Source of the DNA: Pusillimonas sp. T7-7
GTDB lineage: Bacteria; Pseudomonadota; Gammaproteobacteria; Burkholderiales; Burkholderiaceae_B
Assembly (NCBI RefSeq): GCF_000209655.1
Contig: NC_015458.1
Span: 3,782,001-3,846,000, forward strand
Length of the DNA stretch: 64,000 nt
Reading direction: 5' to 3'
In this document: piece by piece, positions 30,010 to 39,105 of the stretch
How positions within the stretch are numbered: position 1 is the first letter of the stretch
Layout: each line of letters opens with the position of its first letter
Position numbers and translations under genes: made by a program
The notes under the pieces: model-generated
What the model was told of the DNA's origin: nothing
Databases searched by the model: none
The model's input: only the letters and a program-made list of their open reading frames with translations

Positions 30010-31146
30010 ATGTTCAGCTTTTTTAAAAAGAAAACGCAAAAACCGGCTGACGATGCTGGGCAGGCGGCCAAAGAAGATGTCACGGATCAGGACGCCGTCG
30101 ACCAGGCGCTGCCAGCCGCACCGCCTGCCGCTGTAGAAGCGCCGCTGGTTCCCGATGCGCCAGCCGAGTCGACTGAGCCAGCCGAATCCGCCGAATCAGC
30201 AGCTGTGCCGGTTCCCGCCCCTGCCCCTGCCGAAAAAAGCTCCTGGCTTTCCCGCCTGAAAAAAGGCTTGTCGCGTACAGGGCAGAACCTGGGGGGGCTG
30301 TTCGTCGGTGTCAAGGTCGATGAGTCCCTGTTCGAGGAACTCGAAACCGCGCTCATTATGGCGGATGCCGGGGTCGAAGCCACTGAAAAACTGTTGACGG
30401 CGCTGCGTGCCCGTGTCCGCAAAGAAAGGCTCGAAGACGCCGGCCAGGTCAAGACCGCCTTGCGCGATATTCTGGCTGATCACCTGGCACCGCTGGAAAA
30501 GTCGTTTCCTCTAGGCAAGACAGCGCCGCTGGTCGTGATGATTGCGGGCGTGAACGGGGCGGGTAAAACCACGTCCATAGGTAAGCTGGCCAACCACTTC
30601 CAGGCCCAAGGCGCCAAGGTGCTGCTGGCTGCCGGCGATACTTTCCGCGCTGCGGCGCGCGAGCAATTGGTGGAATGGGGCGCACGCAACAATGTTGCGG
30701 TCATTGCACAAGACGGCGGTGATCCGGCAGCGGTGGCCTTTGATGCTGTCAATGCAGGTCGTGCGCGCGAAGCAGGAGTCGTCATGATAGACACCGCCGG
30801 GCGCTTGCCTACGCAGCTGCACCTGATGGAAGAGTTGAAGAAAATTAAAAGAGTCATAGGCAAGGCGGATGGCGCCGCACCCCATGAGGTACTGCTGGTC
30901 ATAGACGGCAATACGGGTCAGAACGCCATTGCGCAAATCCGTGCTTTCGATGCGGCCCTGAGCCTGACAGGCCTGGTGGTGACCAAGCTTGACGGCACGG
31001 CCAAGGGCGGCACGCTCGCCGCAGTGGCGGCGGGCAGCCAAGGGGTGCGTCCTGTGCCGGTCTATTGGATCGGTGTGGGTGAAAGCCTGCACGACCTGCA
31101 GCCCTTTGTAGCCAAAGAGTTTGCGGCTGCCCTGTTGGGTGACTAG
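30010..31146 (+). CDS. ftsY: Signal recognition particle receptor FtsY
   Basis: A 378-residue SRP-receptor GTPase. The N-terminal basic, aromatic peptide (MFSFFKKKTQK) helps bind membrane. An acidic Ala/Pro/Glu-rich A domain follows (about 12-75), then the N helices and the G domain with GVNGAGKTTSIGKLA (G1), DTFRAAAREQL (I-box), DTAGRLPTQ (G3) and TKLDGTAKGG (G4). It takes SRP-ribosome complexes to SecYEG. The start at 30010 was preferred over a further-upstream reading that would overlap the rsmD start. Confidence 0.96.
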   Translation: MFSFFKKKTQKPADDAGQAAKEDVTDQDAVDQALPAAPPAAVEAPLVPDAPAESTEPAESAESAAVPVPAPAPAEKSSWLSRLKKGLSRTGQNLGGLFVGVKVDESLFEELETALIMADAGVEATEKLLTALRARVRKERLEDAGQVKTALRDILADHLAPLEKSFPLGKTAPLVVMIAGVNGAGKTTSIGKLANHFQAQGAKVLLAAGDTFRAAAREQLVEWGARNNVAVIAQDGGDPAAVAFDAVNAGRAREAGVVMIDTAGRLPTQLHLMEELKKIKRVIGKADGAAPHEVLLVIDGNTGQNAIAQIRAFDAALSLTGLVVTKLDGTAKGGTLAAVAAGSQGVRPVPVYWIGVGESLHDLQPFVAKEFAAALLGD

Positions 31147-31164
31147 GGCTGGTCCGGTTTTCGG

Positions 31165-31193
31165 AGGCGCAGCCGTTTAAGCCGGCTGCGCCT
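31165..31193. terminator. Hairpin between ftsY and the CYTH gene
   Basis: A 10 bp inverted repeat (AGGCGCAGCC and its complement) around a 9 bp loop, 18 bp after the ftsY stop and covering the last codons of the convergent CYTH gene. The U-tract is poor, so it may be a processing or pausing hairpin rather than a full terminator. Confidence 0.45.
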
Positions 31194-32193
31194 GTTCTAC
31201 CAGGTGCTTCAGGATTGCCAGCAGGCATGACTGTAACTGTACGCTGGCGGCCGTAGCCACGGCTTCCTGCTTTTGCTGGCGCAGGCATGTGTATGGCCGC
31301 AGTTCTGCGTCCAGTGCTGTTTGATCCATGTTGCTGCGTTTTGAAAGCAGTTTCCAGCATGAGCGCAGACGCCGGATGCCTGCGTGCATGTTCCGGGCAT
31401 ATTCAGCGCGCAACTCCTTGCCCGCATTCAACTCTTCGGCTGCCGCCAGAGGCATGGCGTTGCGAACGATGTGGTTAAGGCATTCGTTGGCGTATAACTG
31501 ATAGGCCTGGTGCAAGCTCATGTCTGCGGTGAGCGTGATTTTCTTTGCCTGTTGCGGTGGGAATACTGGCTCTGGCCTTTGGCCGGCTGCATCTGCAAAC
31601 CGACCGTCTGGCAGACAGGTACGCGACAGCAGGCTGCCACGCTCAGCCTTGCTGCGAAAGTCCAGAATCAATTGATAGCGCTCCAGCCAGTGCCGGCCCA
31701 GCGTAAATAAATGGTCGACGCTGCCCTTGATCTGTTCCAGCTCCAGTTCACACACCGCCAGTTCCTGCTGGCCAGACCGGATGACGCCCTGGTCGTAGGC
31801 GAACTCGACGGCGCCGTCAGGACTGTCCTGGCGCAGAACCAACCGCTCGATGTGGGTTTCGTAGCGCAGCAGAAGGGGTTGGCTTAGACCGCTGAAGAAA
31901 GACTCCAGCGTAGTGTTTTGGTAGGCCGAGAGGTCCAGTTCGGGCTCTATACGTGGGTGGTTGATCTCGATGCGCGTCAACTCGTCGGGGCCGGGTGCTT
32001 TGATGGTCTGCACCCATTGCGAGCCCTCCAGACGCAGGCGCAGGGCCATGCCGGCTTGGGCCAGCTGCTTGTCTTGTGTATCGAAATAGCGGGCCCGTAA
32101 AGTAATAGTGCTTGCGCCGGCGTTGCGCAATTCGGCCTCTAGTGCAGCCCTGCTTGCGGGGGGTACATAAAGTTTCAGTTCGCGTTCAAGCAT
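31177..32193 (-). CDS. CYTH domain protein with a shortened CHAD domain (inorganic triphosphatase-like)
   Basis: A 338-residue protein. Residues 3-7 (E-R-E-L-K) are the ExExK metal/triphosphate signature of CYTH enzymes, followed by ARYFDTQDKQLAQAGMALRLR and paired beta strands with VCELELEQIKG. From about residue 225 a helical CHAD-like part starts (ANECLNHIVRNAM, MHAGIRRLRSCWKLL), but only about 110 residues remain against 200-300 in E. coli YgiF-type proteins. It probably hydrolyses inorganic triphosphate or binds polyphosphate. It converges on ftsY and is downstream of the Phn-type transporter genes. Confidence 0.88.
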   Translation of the reverse strand: MLERELKLYVPPASRAALEAELRNAGASTITLRARYFDTQDKQLAQAGMALRLRLEGSQWVQTIKAPGPDELTRIEINHPRIEPELDLSAYQNTTLESFFSGLSQPLLLRYETHIERLVLRQDSPDGAVEFAYDQGVIRSGQQELAVCELELEQIKGSVDHLFTLGRHWLERYQLILDFRSKAERGSLLSRTCLPDGRFADAAGQRPEPVFPPQQAKKITLTADMSLHQAYQLYANECLNHIVRNAMPLAAAEELNAGKELRAEYARNMHAGIRRLRSCWKLLSKRSNMDQTALDAELRPYTCLRQQKQEAVATAASVQLQSCLLAILKHLVEQAQPA

Positions 32194-32240
32194 CGTCGAT
32201 CCCAGGGTGGCAATGGACGAATATTACCGTGTTATCCCGT

Positions 32241-32270
32241 TCCTAAATCGTGTTCAAGATTGATTTAGGA
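32241..32270. terminator. Hairpin after the second PhnE gene
   Basis: A 9 bp inverted repeat (TCCTAAATC and its complement) with a 12 nt loop, 7 bp past the stop of the last transporter gene. No clear U-tract follows on the minus strand, so transcription may be only partly stopped before the CYTH gene. Confidence 0.4.
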
Positions 32271-32276
32271 GCGGAG

Positions 32277-33086
32277 TTAGAGCAATGTTTTACGGGCTCG
32301 GGTAATGACGACTTCAGCGATGATGACAATGGCAAAGATCAGCAGCAGAATCAGTGCGACCTTGTCCCACTGGAAAAGATCCATGGCGCTATTGAGGGCC
32401 ATGCCTATACCGCCGGCGCCCACCAGGCCCAGGACAGCGGATTCGCGTACGTTGATGTCCCAGCGCAGCAGCACAATAGACCAGAACGCAGGGCGTATCT
32501 GGGGCCAGTAGCCGTAGGCGATGATGGAACCTTTGCTGGCCCCGGTGGCGGTCAGGGCCTCGATGGGGCCGGGTTGCGCATCTTCGATGGCTTCACCAAG
32601 CAGCTTGCCTATGAAGCCGATTGAACGAAAGGCAATAGCGATCGTGCCAGCCAGAGGGCCAGGCCCGAATATGGCAATAAACAGCAGTGCCCAGACCAAA
32701 GAGTTGATGGATCGGCTGGAAACCAGGATGAACCGGGCGATGAAGTTGATGGTTCGGTTGGGGGTGAGGTTATTTGCAACGGCCAAGCCAACCGGAACAG
32801 CCATGATGATGGCCAGAATAGTGCCCATCGTGGCCATGTGCAGGGTTTCGATCAGGGCCTGCTGAATGGAGCCTGGAAAGCTGCGCCACGAAATCGGCCA
32901 CATCCGGTGCAGCAGATCGGCCATTTGCGTGGGCGCGTCGTACAGGAACTCGGGTATGACGTCGATGGTGCGTACGGACTGGACGATGGCCAGCACAAAA
33001 ATCAGGTACAGGGCAAAACGCAGCAGGCGTTGGCCGGGCGTATAGCGTACCCAGCTGCTTGGAAAGGTTTGCGGTCGGGCGCTCAT
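32277..33086 (-). CDS. phnE: Phosphonate-type ABC transporter permease
   Basis: A 269-residue inner-membrane permease with about six helices. The EAA-type loop that docks the ATPase is seen around GEAIEDAQPGPIEALTATGASKGSIIAYGYWPQ, a hallmark of the PhnE family (APG at the end is replaced by WPQ). It overlaps the preceding permease by 4 bp (ATGA). With that paralogue it probably forms a heterodimeric channel. Import substrates of PhnCDE systems include phosphonates, phosphite and phosphate esters. Confidence 0.93.
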   Translation of the reverse strand: MSARPQTFPSSWVRYTPGQRLLRFALYLIFVLAIVQSVRTIDVIPEFLYDAPTQMADLLHRMWPISWRSFPGSIQQALIETLHMATMGTILAIIMAVPVGLAVANNLTPNRTINFIARFILVSSRSINSLVWALLFIAIFGPGPLAGTIAIAFRSIGFIGKLLGEAIEDAQPGPIEALTATGASKGSIIAYGYWPQIRPAFWSIVLLRWDINVRESAVLGLVGAGGIGMALNSAMDLFQWDKVALILLLIFAIVIIAEVVITRARKTLL

Positions 33087-33964
33087 GCATCGTCCTCGAG
33101 GGGGCGCGGCGCGCTGCCTGAGCCATGGGGTTTCTTCCCGAAAAGCGAGGCCAGCGATACGTTGTCGAGCAAGATGGCGCGTACGACGCCGGCCAGCAGC
33201 TCACCCACCATGATGATGGCGATAATGGTGGCCAGTATCGTGCAGACGAAGTCGTAGTCGAAGCGCTGGAAGGCCGAGAACAGAGTGCCGCCTATGCCGC
33301 CTGCGCCCACAATGCCCACCATGGTGGAGTTGCGTAGGTTGGAGTCCATTTGATAGGTGGAAAAGCCAACAAAGCGGGCAAAGACCTGGGGCAGCACAGC
33401 AAAAATGATGACGTTGGCAAACGATGCGCCGGTGGCGCGCACAGCCTCGACCTGTTTGAGCGAGATTTCTTCTATGGACTCGGTAAACAGCTTGCCGATG
33501 AAGCCAATGGAGGCAACCGTGAGCGCCAATACCCCAGCCAGGGCCCCGAAGCCCACGGCCTTGACGAATATGATGGCGACGATGACCGGGTGCAGGGCGC
33601 GGCACAATGACACCACAGTACGGGCGGGCCAGGTAGCCCAGACGGGCATGAGGTTACGCGCGCCCAGAAGGCTTAGCGGCAGCGCCAGGAAAATGCCCAG
33701 TGTGGTGGCCAGTACGGCGATTTCCAGGCTTTCGGCAATACCCTTCCAAAGGACGTCAAGCCGCTCGACGCTAGGTGGAAACATGCGCGCCAGGAACTTT
33801 GCGCCATGGCCCAGTCCGGCTTCGAATCTATCCCATGAAAAACCCAGCTGCGTGGCGGCGAAAATGGTGTACAGCACAAGCAGCAGCACTCCCCACTTGA
33901 CCTTGGGGGACAGCGCAAACGGCTTGGCGATGGGCTGGGATGTAGGCGCAACTACTGGAGCCAC
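33083..33964 (-). CDS. phnE: Phosphonate-type ABC transporter permease
   Basis: A 293-residue permease paralogous to the one downstream. It shares the block [30 protein letters not shown] and the [16 protein letters not shown] strand-helix typical of PhnE. It has about six membrane helices after a hydrophilic start. Its start lies 13 bp inside phnC and its stop overlaps the next permease by 4 bp, so the transporter genes are tightly coupled. Two consecutive phnE genes occur in several known PhnCDE1E2 operons. Confidence 0.93.
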   Translation of the reverse strand: MAPVVAPTSQPIAKPFALSPKVKWGVLLLVLYTIFAATQLGFSWDRFEAGLGHGAKFLARMFPPSVERLDVLWKGIAESLEIAVLATTLGIFLALPLSLLGARNLMPVWATWPARTVVSLCRALHPVIVAIIFVKAVGFGALAGVLALTVASIGFIGKLFTESIEEISLKQVEAVRATGASFANVIIFAVLPQVFARFVGFSTYQMDSNLRNSTMVGIVGAGGIGGTLFSAFQRFDYDFVCTILATIIAIIMVGELLAGVVRAILLDNVSLASLFGKKPHGSGSAPRPLEDDA

Positions 33965-34722
33965 GACTCGCCCCCGTAGATCTCCTTGAGTACACCGGTA
34001 CCCAATCCGGCGGCCTGGCCGTCGTAAACGATGTGGCCGCCCGACATGCCGACGATGCGCGAAGCATAGCGCTTGGCCAACTCGACATCGTGAATGTTGA
34101 CAATGACGGGAATGCTGAAGGCGCTGCCTTGTTCGATCAGCAGTTCCATGATTTCGACCGATGTTTTGGGATCGAGAGATGATGTGGGCTCGTCGGCCAG
34201 CAGCAATTGGGGGCGCTGCATCAGGGCGCGGGCAATGCCGACACGCTGGCGCTGGCCGCCAGATAACGCGTCGGCGCGCTGATTGGCAAAACCAGTCAGA
34301 CCGACGGTTTCGAGCAGGCTGTGGGCGTATTGAATATCGGCAGGCTCGAAATGACGCCGCCAGGCATTGAGCGGCGAGGTGTAACCCAGTCGCCCGGTCA
34401 GCAGGTTTTCCATGACGGTCAGGCGCTCGACCAGATTGTATTCCTGGAAGACCATGCCTATGCGTCGGCGGGCCTGCCGCAGCGAGGCTCCTCTGATTTT
34501 GGCCAGATCTATGCAGGCGCCATCTTCTTCAAGAATGATGGAGCCTGCAGTGGGGTCGATGAGCCGGTTTATACAGCGCAATAGCGTGCTTTTGCCCGTG
34601 CCAGACGGGCCGATGATGGCGGTCAGGCCTTCACCGGCGATGTCAAGGTTGATGTTTTTGAGTACCGGTTGGTTGGCTCGGTACTCTTTGACCAGGCTAT
34701 TGATGCTTAGTGTTGCCCCCAT
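33952..34722 (-). CDS. phnC: Phosphonate-type ABC transporter ATP-binding protein
   Basis: A 256-residue ABC ATPase. Walker A is GPSGTGKST, the Q-loop region is [14 protein letters not shown], the signature is [15 protein letters not shown], Walker B is [13 protein letters not shown] and the switch His is in [13 protein letters not shown]. The sequence around the Q loop ([15 protein letters not shown]) is typical of PhnC. It energises the two PhnE permeases. It is 6 bp after phnD and overlaps phnE by 13 bp. Confidence 0.95.
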   Translation of the reverse strand: MGATLSINSLVKEYRANQPVLKNINLDIAGEGLTAIIGPSGTGKSTLLRCINRLIDPTAGSIILEEDGACIDLAKIRGASLRQARRRIGMVFQEYNLVERLTVMENLLTGRLGYTSPLNAWRRHFEPADIQYAHSLLETVGLTGFANQRADALSGGQRQRVGIARALMQRPQLLLADEPTSSLDPKTSVEIMELLIEQGSAFSIPVIVNIHDVELAKRYASRIVGMSGGHIVYDGQAAGLGTGVLKEIYGGESWLQ

Positions 34723-34728
34723 AATGGA

Positions 34729-35721
34729 CTATTTCTTCTTGCTGGCTTTGTCGTAAGCCGAACGGGTAAAGCTTTCGCCGCCTGCTTTGGCTACGTTGCG
34801 CACGATGGCCCAGTCTTTTTTGTAGGTGATCGGGTAGAAACGGTCGGCGCCGTCGAAGGCTTCCTTCATTTCAGCCGGGAAGCGATAGTCGTAAAAGCAC
34901 TTGAGCATTTGGTCGCGGAACTTGGGCTCAAGATCGTAGGCATAGGAGAACGACGATGTGGGAAATTTTTCGCTGGTGTACAGGATGCGGAAGTCGTCTT
35001 CGTTGACCTGTCCGCGCTCGGCCATGCGATGGAAGACGTCGGAGGCCACGGCGGCGGCATCGTAATCGCCCGAGTTCACGCCCATAATGGACTGGTCATG
35101 CTTGCCCGAATACAGAAACTTGTAGTCTTTGCCGGGTACCAGGCCTTCGTCGGGGAAGAGGGCGATAGGCGCCATATTGCCCGAGTTGGACGAGGGCGAT
35201 GTATGTGCGACTTTTTTGCCTTTCAGGTCGGTGAGCTTCTGGAAAGGGCTGTCTTTTTTGACGATGAGGATGAGGTTATAGCCTTGGAAGCCATCGGCAG
35301 TGCCCTTGACCGCGAAGGGCACCGCGCCTGCCAGGTTGACGGCAAAGTTGGTGGGGCCGGTGGAAAAACCGCCCACGTGCAGCCGGTTCGAACGCATGGC
35401 TTCGATTTCGGCCGCATTGCTTTGGACCTGGTAGAAGACGACTTTGCGGTCTACGCATTCGGACAGATATTTGGTGAAAGGAGAAAAGATCTCTGCGTAG
35501 ACGGCTGGGTCTTCGACAGGGGTATAAGTGAATACGACAGTCGAAGGTGTTTTGAGTTTGTCGGGATCGGTGGGGGTGTCGGCAACCAGGTCGTTGTTGG
35601 CGTCGCAATACATGGTGTCGAGATCGCCACGATTAGGGCAATCGTCCTGCGCGTAGGCGGCCTGGGTAGCACCAAAAATAGCGAATAGCGCGCTCAAGAC
35701 GAGCACCTTGGTATGTGTCAT
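34729..35721 (-). CDS. phnD: Phosphate/phosphite/phosphonate ABC transporter substrate-binding protein
   Basis: A 330-residue periplasmic receptor. The signal peptide is cut near AAYAQ. The mature start contains two Cys (DDCPNRGDLDTMYCD) in a long N-terminal extension before the PhnD core (YTPVEDPAVYAEIFSPFTKYLSE). The family block KKVAHTSPSSNSGNMAP gives the Ser/Thr/His ligand-binding loop. It is the first gene of the phnD-phnC-phnE-phnE operon. No C-P lyase, phosphonatase or phosphite dehydrogenase gene is in the window, so the ligand cannot be fixed. Confidence 0.92.
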   Translation of the reverse strand: MTHTKVLVLSALFAIFGATQAAYAQDDCPNRGDLDTMYCDANNDLVADTPTDPDKLKTPSTVVFTYTPVEDPAVYAEIFSPFTKYLSECVDRKVVFYQVQSNAAEIEAMRSNRLHVGGFSTGPTNFAVNLAGAVPFAVKGTADGFQGYNLILIVKKDSPFQKLTDLKGKKVAHTSPSSNSGNMAPIALFPDEGLVPGKDYKFLYSGKHDQSIMGVNSGDYDAAAVASDVFHRMAERGQVNEDDFRILYTSEKFPTSSFSYAYDLEPKFRDQMLKCFYDYRFPAEMKEAFDGADRFYPITYKKDWAIVRNVAKAGGESFTRSAYDKASKKK

Positions 35722-35841
35722 GATCTGTCTCCGGTGTTGGCGCGTTACATGCGCATTATTGTTTAGGCATCAATCATATATGAATGTGACAAGTAAGCAT
35801 ATTGTCATTTTTCTTGATTGTGTTACCGATGTTTTTCTGAT

Positions 35842-36669
35842 TTATTCTTCGACACTATCGTGGATGCGGTGTCCCAACTGCCTGGAAATAGCGGTGGCGC
35901 ATTCTTTCAGTGCGTGGGCAATGGCGCCATCGGGCGATGCATCGAACAGGGTGCTGGGACCCAGGCTGGTCAGGGCCAGTGCAATATTGCCTGAGTGATC
36001 AAATACCGGCACCGACAGGGCATCGATGCCGGGCAGGGGATTGCCCAATGCCGTGGCCAGCCCGGCCTGCCTGACTTCATCCACCATTTTCTGCAGAGCC
36101 TGAGGGCTTGGCTGCAGCGGCGTCGCGCTGGTAACGACCGCCTGATCGTCCAGCTCGCGCTCCATATAGTGCTGGGCTACTTTGGGCGGCAGCCAGGCAA
36201 CGAATACCCGCCCAGTGGCGGTGTGCAGCATGGACATGACAGTGCCATTGCGCATGTTCACATGCACCGGATAGCTGGCCTGGGAAATATGTATCATGGT
36301 CGGACCGTGCGAGCCTAACACGGCCAGGGCCAAAGTGTGACCTATTTGCCCCGCCAACTGGTTCAGGTGCGGTAGGGCCACACGCACCGGATCCAGGCGT
36401 TGCAGGCTGACCAGCCCCATTTGCAGGGCAAACGGCCCGAGCTCGTATCGGCCAGTAGTGCTGTCTTGCTGGACCAGGCCGACACGAATGAAGCTGACCA
36501 GATAAGGGTGTGCCTTGGCCGATGTCATGCCGGCACGGGTTGCCAGGTCCCGCAAATTCAGCGGGATGCCTGCGTCGACCAGCGTCGCCAGTAGTGGAAA
36601 GCCGGTTTCCACCGACTGAATGCTGCGCCGTCCGTCATTCGTATTGGTCGAAGTTTTGTTTCCAGGCAT
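35842..36669 (-). CDS. IclR-family transcriptional regulator
   Basis: A 275-residue regulator. The N-terminal winged helix (SVETGFPLLATLVDAGIPLNLRDLA, GMTSAKAHPYLVSFIRVGLV, YELGPFALQMG) is typical of IclR. The C-terminal GAF-like effector domain contains TATGRVFVAWLP and the conserved DQGE-like end LSVPVFDHSGNIALALTSLGP. The gene lies 120 bp upstream of the phnDCEE operon on the same strand and may control it, although IclR regulation of a Phn-type transporter would be uncommon. Its effector is unknown. Confidence 0.9.
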   Translation of the reverse strand: MPGNKTSTNTNDGRRSIQSVETGFPLLATLVDAGIPLNLRDLATRAGMTSAKAHPYLVSFIRVGLVQQDSTTGRYELGPFALQMGLVSLQRLDPVRVALPHLNQLAGQIGHTLALAVLGSHGPTMIHISQASYPVHVNMRNGTVMSMLHTATGRVFVAWLPPKVAQHYMERELDDQAVVTSATPLQPSPQALQKMVDEVRQAGLATALGNPLPGIDALSVPVFDHSGNIALALTSLGPSTLFDASPDGAIAHALKECATAISRQLGHRIHDSVEE

Positions 36670-36726
36670 AGTGAACCGTCACGTTATAAGGTCTTTCAGC
36701 GCGATATTACTCTGCAGGACGGTTTT

Positions 36727-36837
36727 GGGCAGCAAGCCGCAGGTGCAGCGTGGGGGCCTCCTTTTGCCGCCGGGCCGCCCCAAGGCAAAAAGCGCCCCCT
36801 TGGGGGGCAGCAAGCCGCAGGCGCAGCGTGGGGGCCT
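36727..36837. repeat. Pair of 33 bp G+C-rich direct repeats with internal dyad
   Basis: Two copies of a 33 bp unit, beginning GGGCAGCAAGCCGCAGG and ending GCGTGGGGGCCT, lie at 36727-36759 and 36805-36837. They differ at one base (T versus C) and are 78 bp apart start to start. Between them GCCCCAAGG and CCTTGGGGGGC can pair, giving a hairpin. Elements of this look are, from memory, frequent between genes in Alcaligenaceae. It separates the IclR gene from the riboflavin operon and may act as a terminator or processing site. Confidence 0.75.
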
Positions 36838-36858
36838 TTTTCCTTTTCAGGCGTTAAA

Positions 36859-38058
36859 ATGAATGAACTTTCCATAGGGCCATTAGACATGAGCAACACC
36901 CGCGATGCGGACTTGGATGTAGTGCCATCCTACGATATATCACCTGTTCCCGAGATTGTGGCCGAGCTGCGTGCCGGCCGCATGGTCATATTGGTCGACG
37001 AGGAAGACCGCGAAAACGAGGGCGATCTGGTCATGGCGGCCGAGCACGTCACTCCCGAAGCCATTAACTTCATGGTGACTCATGCGCGGGGCCTGGTGTG
37101 CCTGACGCTTACCGAGGATCGCTGCAAGCAGTTGGAACTGCCGCTGATGGCCAGCCGTAACGGAACCCGCTTCGGCACTAATTTCACGATGTCCATCGAA
37201 GCCGCCGAAGGCGTCGATACCGGTATTTCGGCAGCCGACCGTGCCCGCACCATACAAACGGCGGTGGCGCGCGATGCCCTGCCGTCCGACTTGGTCCAGC
37301 CCGGTCATATCTTCCCGGTGCAAGCCGTGCCCGGCGGCGTGCTCGTGCGTGCCGGTCACACCGAAGCGGGTTGCGACTTGACCGCCCTGGCGGGCCTGAC
37401 TCCGGCCGCCGCCATTTGCGAGATACTGAAGCCCGACGGCACCATGGCCAGATTGCCTGACCTGATGATTTTTGCGCGTGAGCATGGCTTGAAAATCGGC
37501 ACCATCGCCGATCTTATCCAATATCGCAGCGAACACGAGTCCATGGTCGAGCGCATTGCCTCGCGCAATGTGCAAACTCCTTGGGGCGAGTTCCAGGCAG
37601 TGGCCTATCGCGACCTGGCGTCGGGCGCCTTGCACCTGGCTCTGGCGCACGGCAACATTACCCCTGAAACCGAAACACTGGTCAGGGTGCACGAACCTAC
37701 CAGCATGCTCGATATCCTGTTCCAGGACGCCACCGCACATAGCTGGAGCGTGCCTGACGCGCTCAAGGCCATTGTGGCGTCGCCTGCGGGCTTGCTCATC
37801 ATGCTTAATTGCCAAGGTTCTGCCGAGTTGCTGTTTGATCAGTTCGGGGCCTGGAACCAGCAGCCGGCCACGCAAGCCGCCGCTCCCGATCGCGAAAGCC
37901 GCTATGGTTTGCGCACCTATGGCATAGGCGCGCAAATCATGCTCGACCTGAATGTCGGCAAGGCGCGCCTTTTGGCCAAACCCAGAAAAATGCCCAGCAT
38001 GGCGGGCTTTTCTTTAACCATAACAGGTTACGATAGCGAACCACCTTCCACACCCTAA
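36859..38058 (+). CDS. ribB: 3,4-dihydroxy-2-butanone-4-phosphate synthase with a degenerate GTP cyclohydrolase II domain
   Basis: A 399-residue two-domain protein. The N-terminal half is an intact DHBP synthase: [17 protein letters not shown] binds Mg and substrate, then [17 protein letters not shown] and the HTEAGCDL loop. The C-terminal half has the fold-level pattern of GTP cyclohydrolase II, but the zinc cysteines and catalytic block (normally ECLTGD..GSLRCDCG) are replaced ([22 protein letters not shown]). It should therefore supply only the four-carbon unit for lumazine. An alternative start is 36889 (MSNTRDA), with AGGG upstream; both starts have usable ribosome-binding sites. It heads the ribB-ribH-nusB-thiL-pgpA-pncC operon. 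Confidence 0.93.
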   Translation: MNELSIGPLDMSNTRDADLDVVPSYDISPVPEIVAELRAGRMVILVDEEDRENEGDLVMAAEHVTPEAINFMVTHARGLVCLTLTEDRCKQLELPLMASRNGTRFGTNFTMSIEAAEGVDTGISAADRARTIQTAVARDALPSDLVQPGHIFPVQAVPGGVLVRAGHTEAGCDLTALAGLTPAAAICEILKPDGTMARLPDLMIFAREHGLKIGTIADLIQYRSEHESMVERIASRNVQTPWGEFQAVAYRDLASGALHLALAHGNITPETETLVRVHEPTSMLDILFQDATAHSWSVPDALKAIVASPAGLLIMLNCQGSAELLFDQFGAWNQQPATQAAAPDRESRYGLRTYGIGAQIMLDLNVGKARLLAKPRKMPSMAGFSLTITGYDSEPPSTP

Positions 38059-38073
38059 CAGGAACTATTGATT

Positions 38074-38598
38074 ATGAACCCTTATACCTTGTCTCCCGAT
38101 CTGAACGGGGAAGGCTTGCATATCGGCATCGTGCGGGCTCGTTTCAATGAAGAAATCGGCCTGACCGAGCTTGATGCCTGCCTGGCCGAATTGGCTGAAA
38201 TGGGCGTAGACGAGCGCGACGTGATGGTGGTCTCGGTTCCCGGAGCTCTTGAGCTTGGTGTTACGCTGGCCCAAATGGCCGAAACTTTCGAGTTCGACGC
38301 GCTGATTGCACTGGGGGCGGTCATTCGCGGCGAAACCTACCACTTTGAAATCGTCAGCAACGAGAGCGCATCGGCCATCAGCCGCGTTTCGCTTGAAACC
38401 GGCATTCCGGTTGCCAATGGCGTGCTTACCACCGATACCGACGAGCAGGCGGAAGCCCGTGCCGCAGAAAAAGGCCGTGACTGCGCTCGTGCAGCCATCG
38501 AAATGGCCAATCTGGTCGCAGCGCTTGAGCCAGAGACGGACGACGATGATGAGTACGGCGACGATGAAGACGAGGACGACGATTTTGACGACAAGTAG
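38074..38598 (+). CDS. ribH: 6,7-dimethyl-8-ribityllumazine synthase with an acidic C-terminal tail
   Basis: A 174-residue lumazine synthase condensing the RibB product with the ribityl-pyrimidine. The core has [27 protein letters not shown] (catalytic His90) and [13 protein letters not shown]. After about residue 151, where most RibH proteins end, comes a 20-plus residue tail made almost only of Asp and Glu (about 152-174). The tail function is unknown; it could face the outside of an icosahedral particle. The gene starts 15 bp after ribB and overlaps the likely nusB start. Confidence 0.95.
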   Translation: MNPYTLSPDLNGEGLHIGIVRARFNEEIGLTELDACLAELAEMGVDERDVMVVSVPGALELGVTLAQMAETFEFDALIALGAVIRGETYHFEIVSNESASAISRVSLETGIPVANGVLTTDTDEQAEARAAEKGRDCARAAIEMANLVAALEPETDDDDEYGDDEDEDDDFDDK

Positions 38599-39085
38599 AA
38601 CACAGGGGGCGCCTGCGGGCGGTTCCGCCCGCAGCAATGCCCGCAGCGCGCGCAGGCGTGCGCGCGAATTCGCCTTGCAGGGTGTTTATGCCTGGTTGTT
38701 GCGAGGCGATGCCGGGCTGCAGGAAGCGGGTGAAATCGACGCGCATATCCGCGACGATGAAGAATTCCACGATGCTGACGCTACGTGGTTCAAAACATTG
38801 CTGCACGGGGTACTGCGCGAGGCGCCCGCCCTGCGCGAGCGCTTCATGCCTCATGTCGACCGGCCGCTCGAAGAGCTTTCGCCCATCGAGCACGGCATTC
38901 TTCTGATTGGCAGCTACGAGCTCGTCCATCATATCGAGGTACCCTACAAAGTGGCCATCAACGAGGCGGTCGAGCTGGCCAAATCATTTGGCGGCACCGA
39001 CGGGTTCAAGTTCGTCAATGGCGTGCTCGATAAAATGGCCGCCGATGTCCGGTCGCAAGAAGTCCAGGCTGCCGCGCGGCGTTAG
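38585..39085 (+). CDS. nusB: Transcription antitermination factor NusB
   Basis: An all-helical rRNA antitermination factor, 166 residues from the chosen start. It contains [54 protein letters not shown] and [34 protein letters not shown], diagnostic of NusB. The start is uncertain. TTG at 38585 gives an N terminus of family length (MTTSRTQG) and has GAGG 9 bp upstream, overlapping ribH by 14 bp. ATG codons at 38549 and 38564 in the same frame lie deeper inside the ribH acidic-tail codons and would add residues dictated by that repeat. Confidence 0.93.
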   Translation: MTTSRTQGAPAGGSARSNARSARRRAREFALQGVYAWLLRGDAGLQEAGEIDAHIRDDEEFHDADATWFKTLLHGVLREAPALRERFMPHVDRPLEELSPIEHGILLIGSYELVHHIEVPYKVAINEAVELAKSFGGTDGFKFVNGVLDKMAADVRSQEVQAAARR

Positions 39086-39105
39086 CCAGCACCTGTTCAA
39101 ACCAA

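Noticed and set aside
36670..36858. FMN riboswitch before ribB
   Set aside because: The conserved RFN boxes are absent; the region is filled by the G+C-rich direct repeats.
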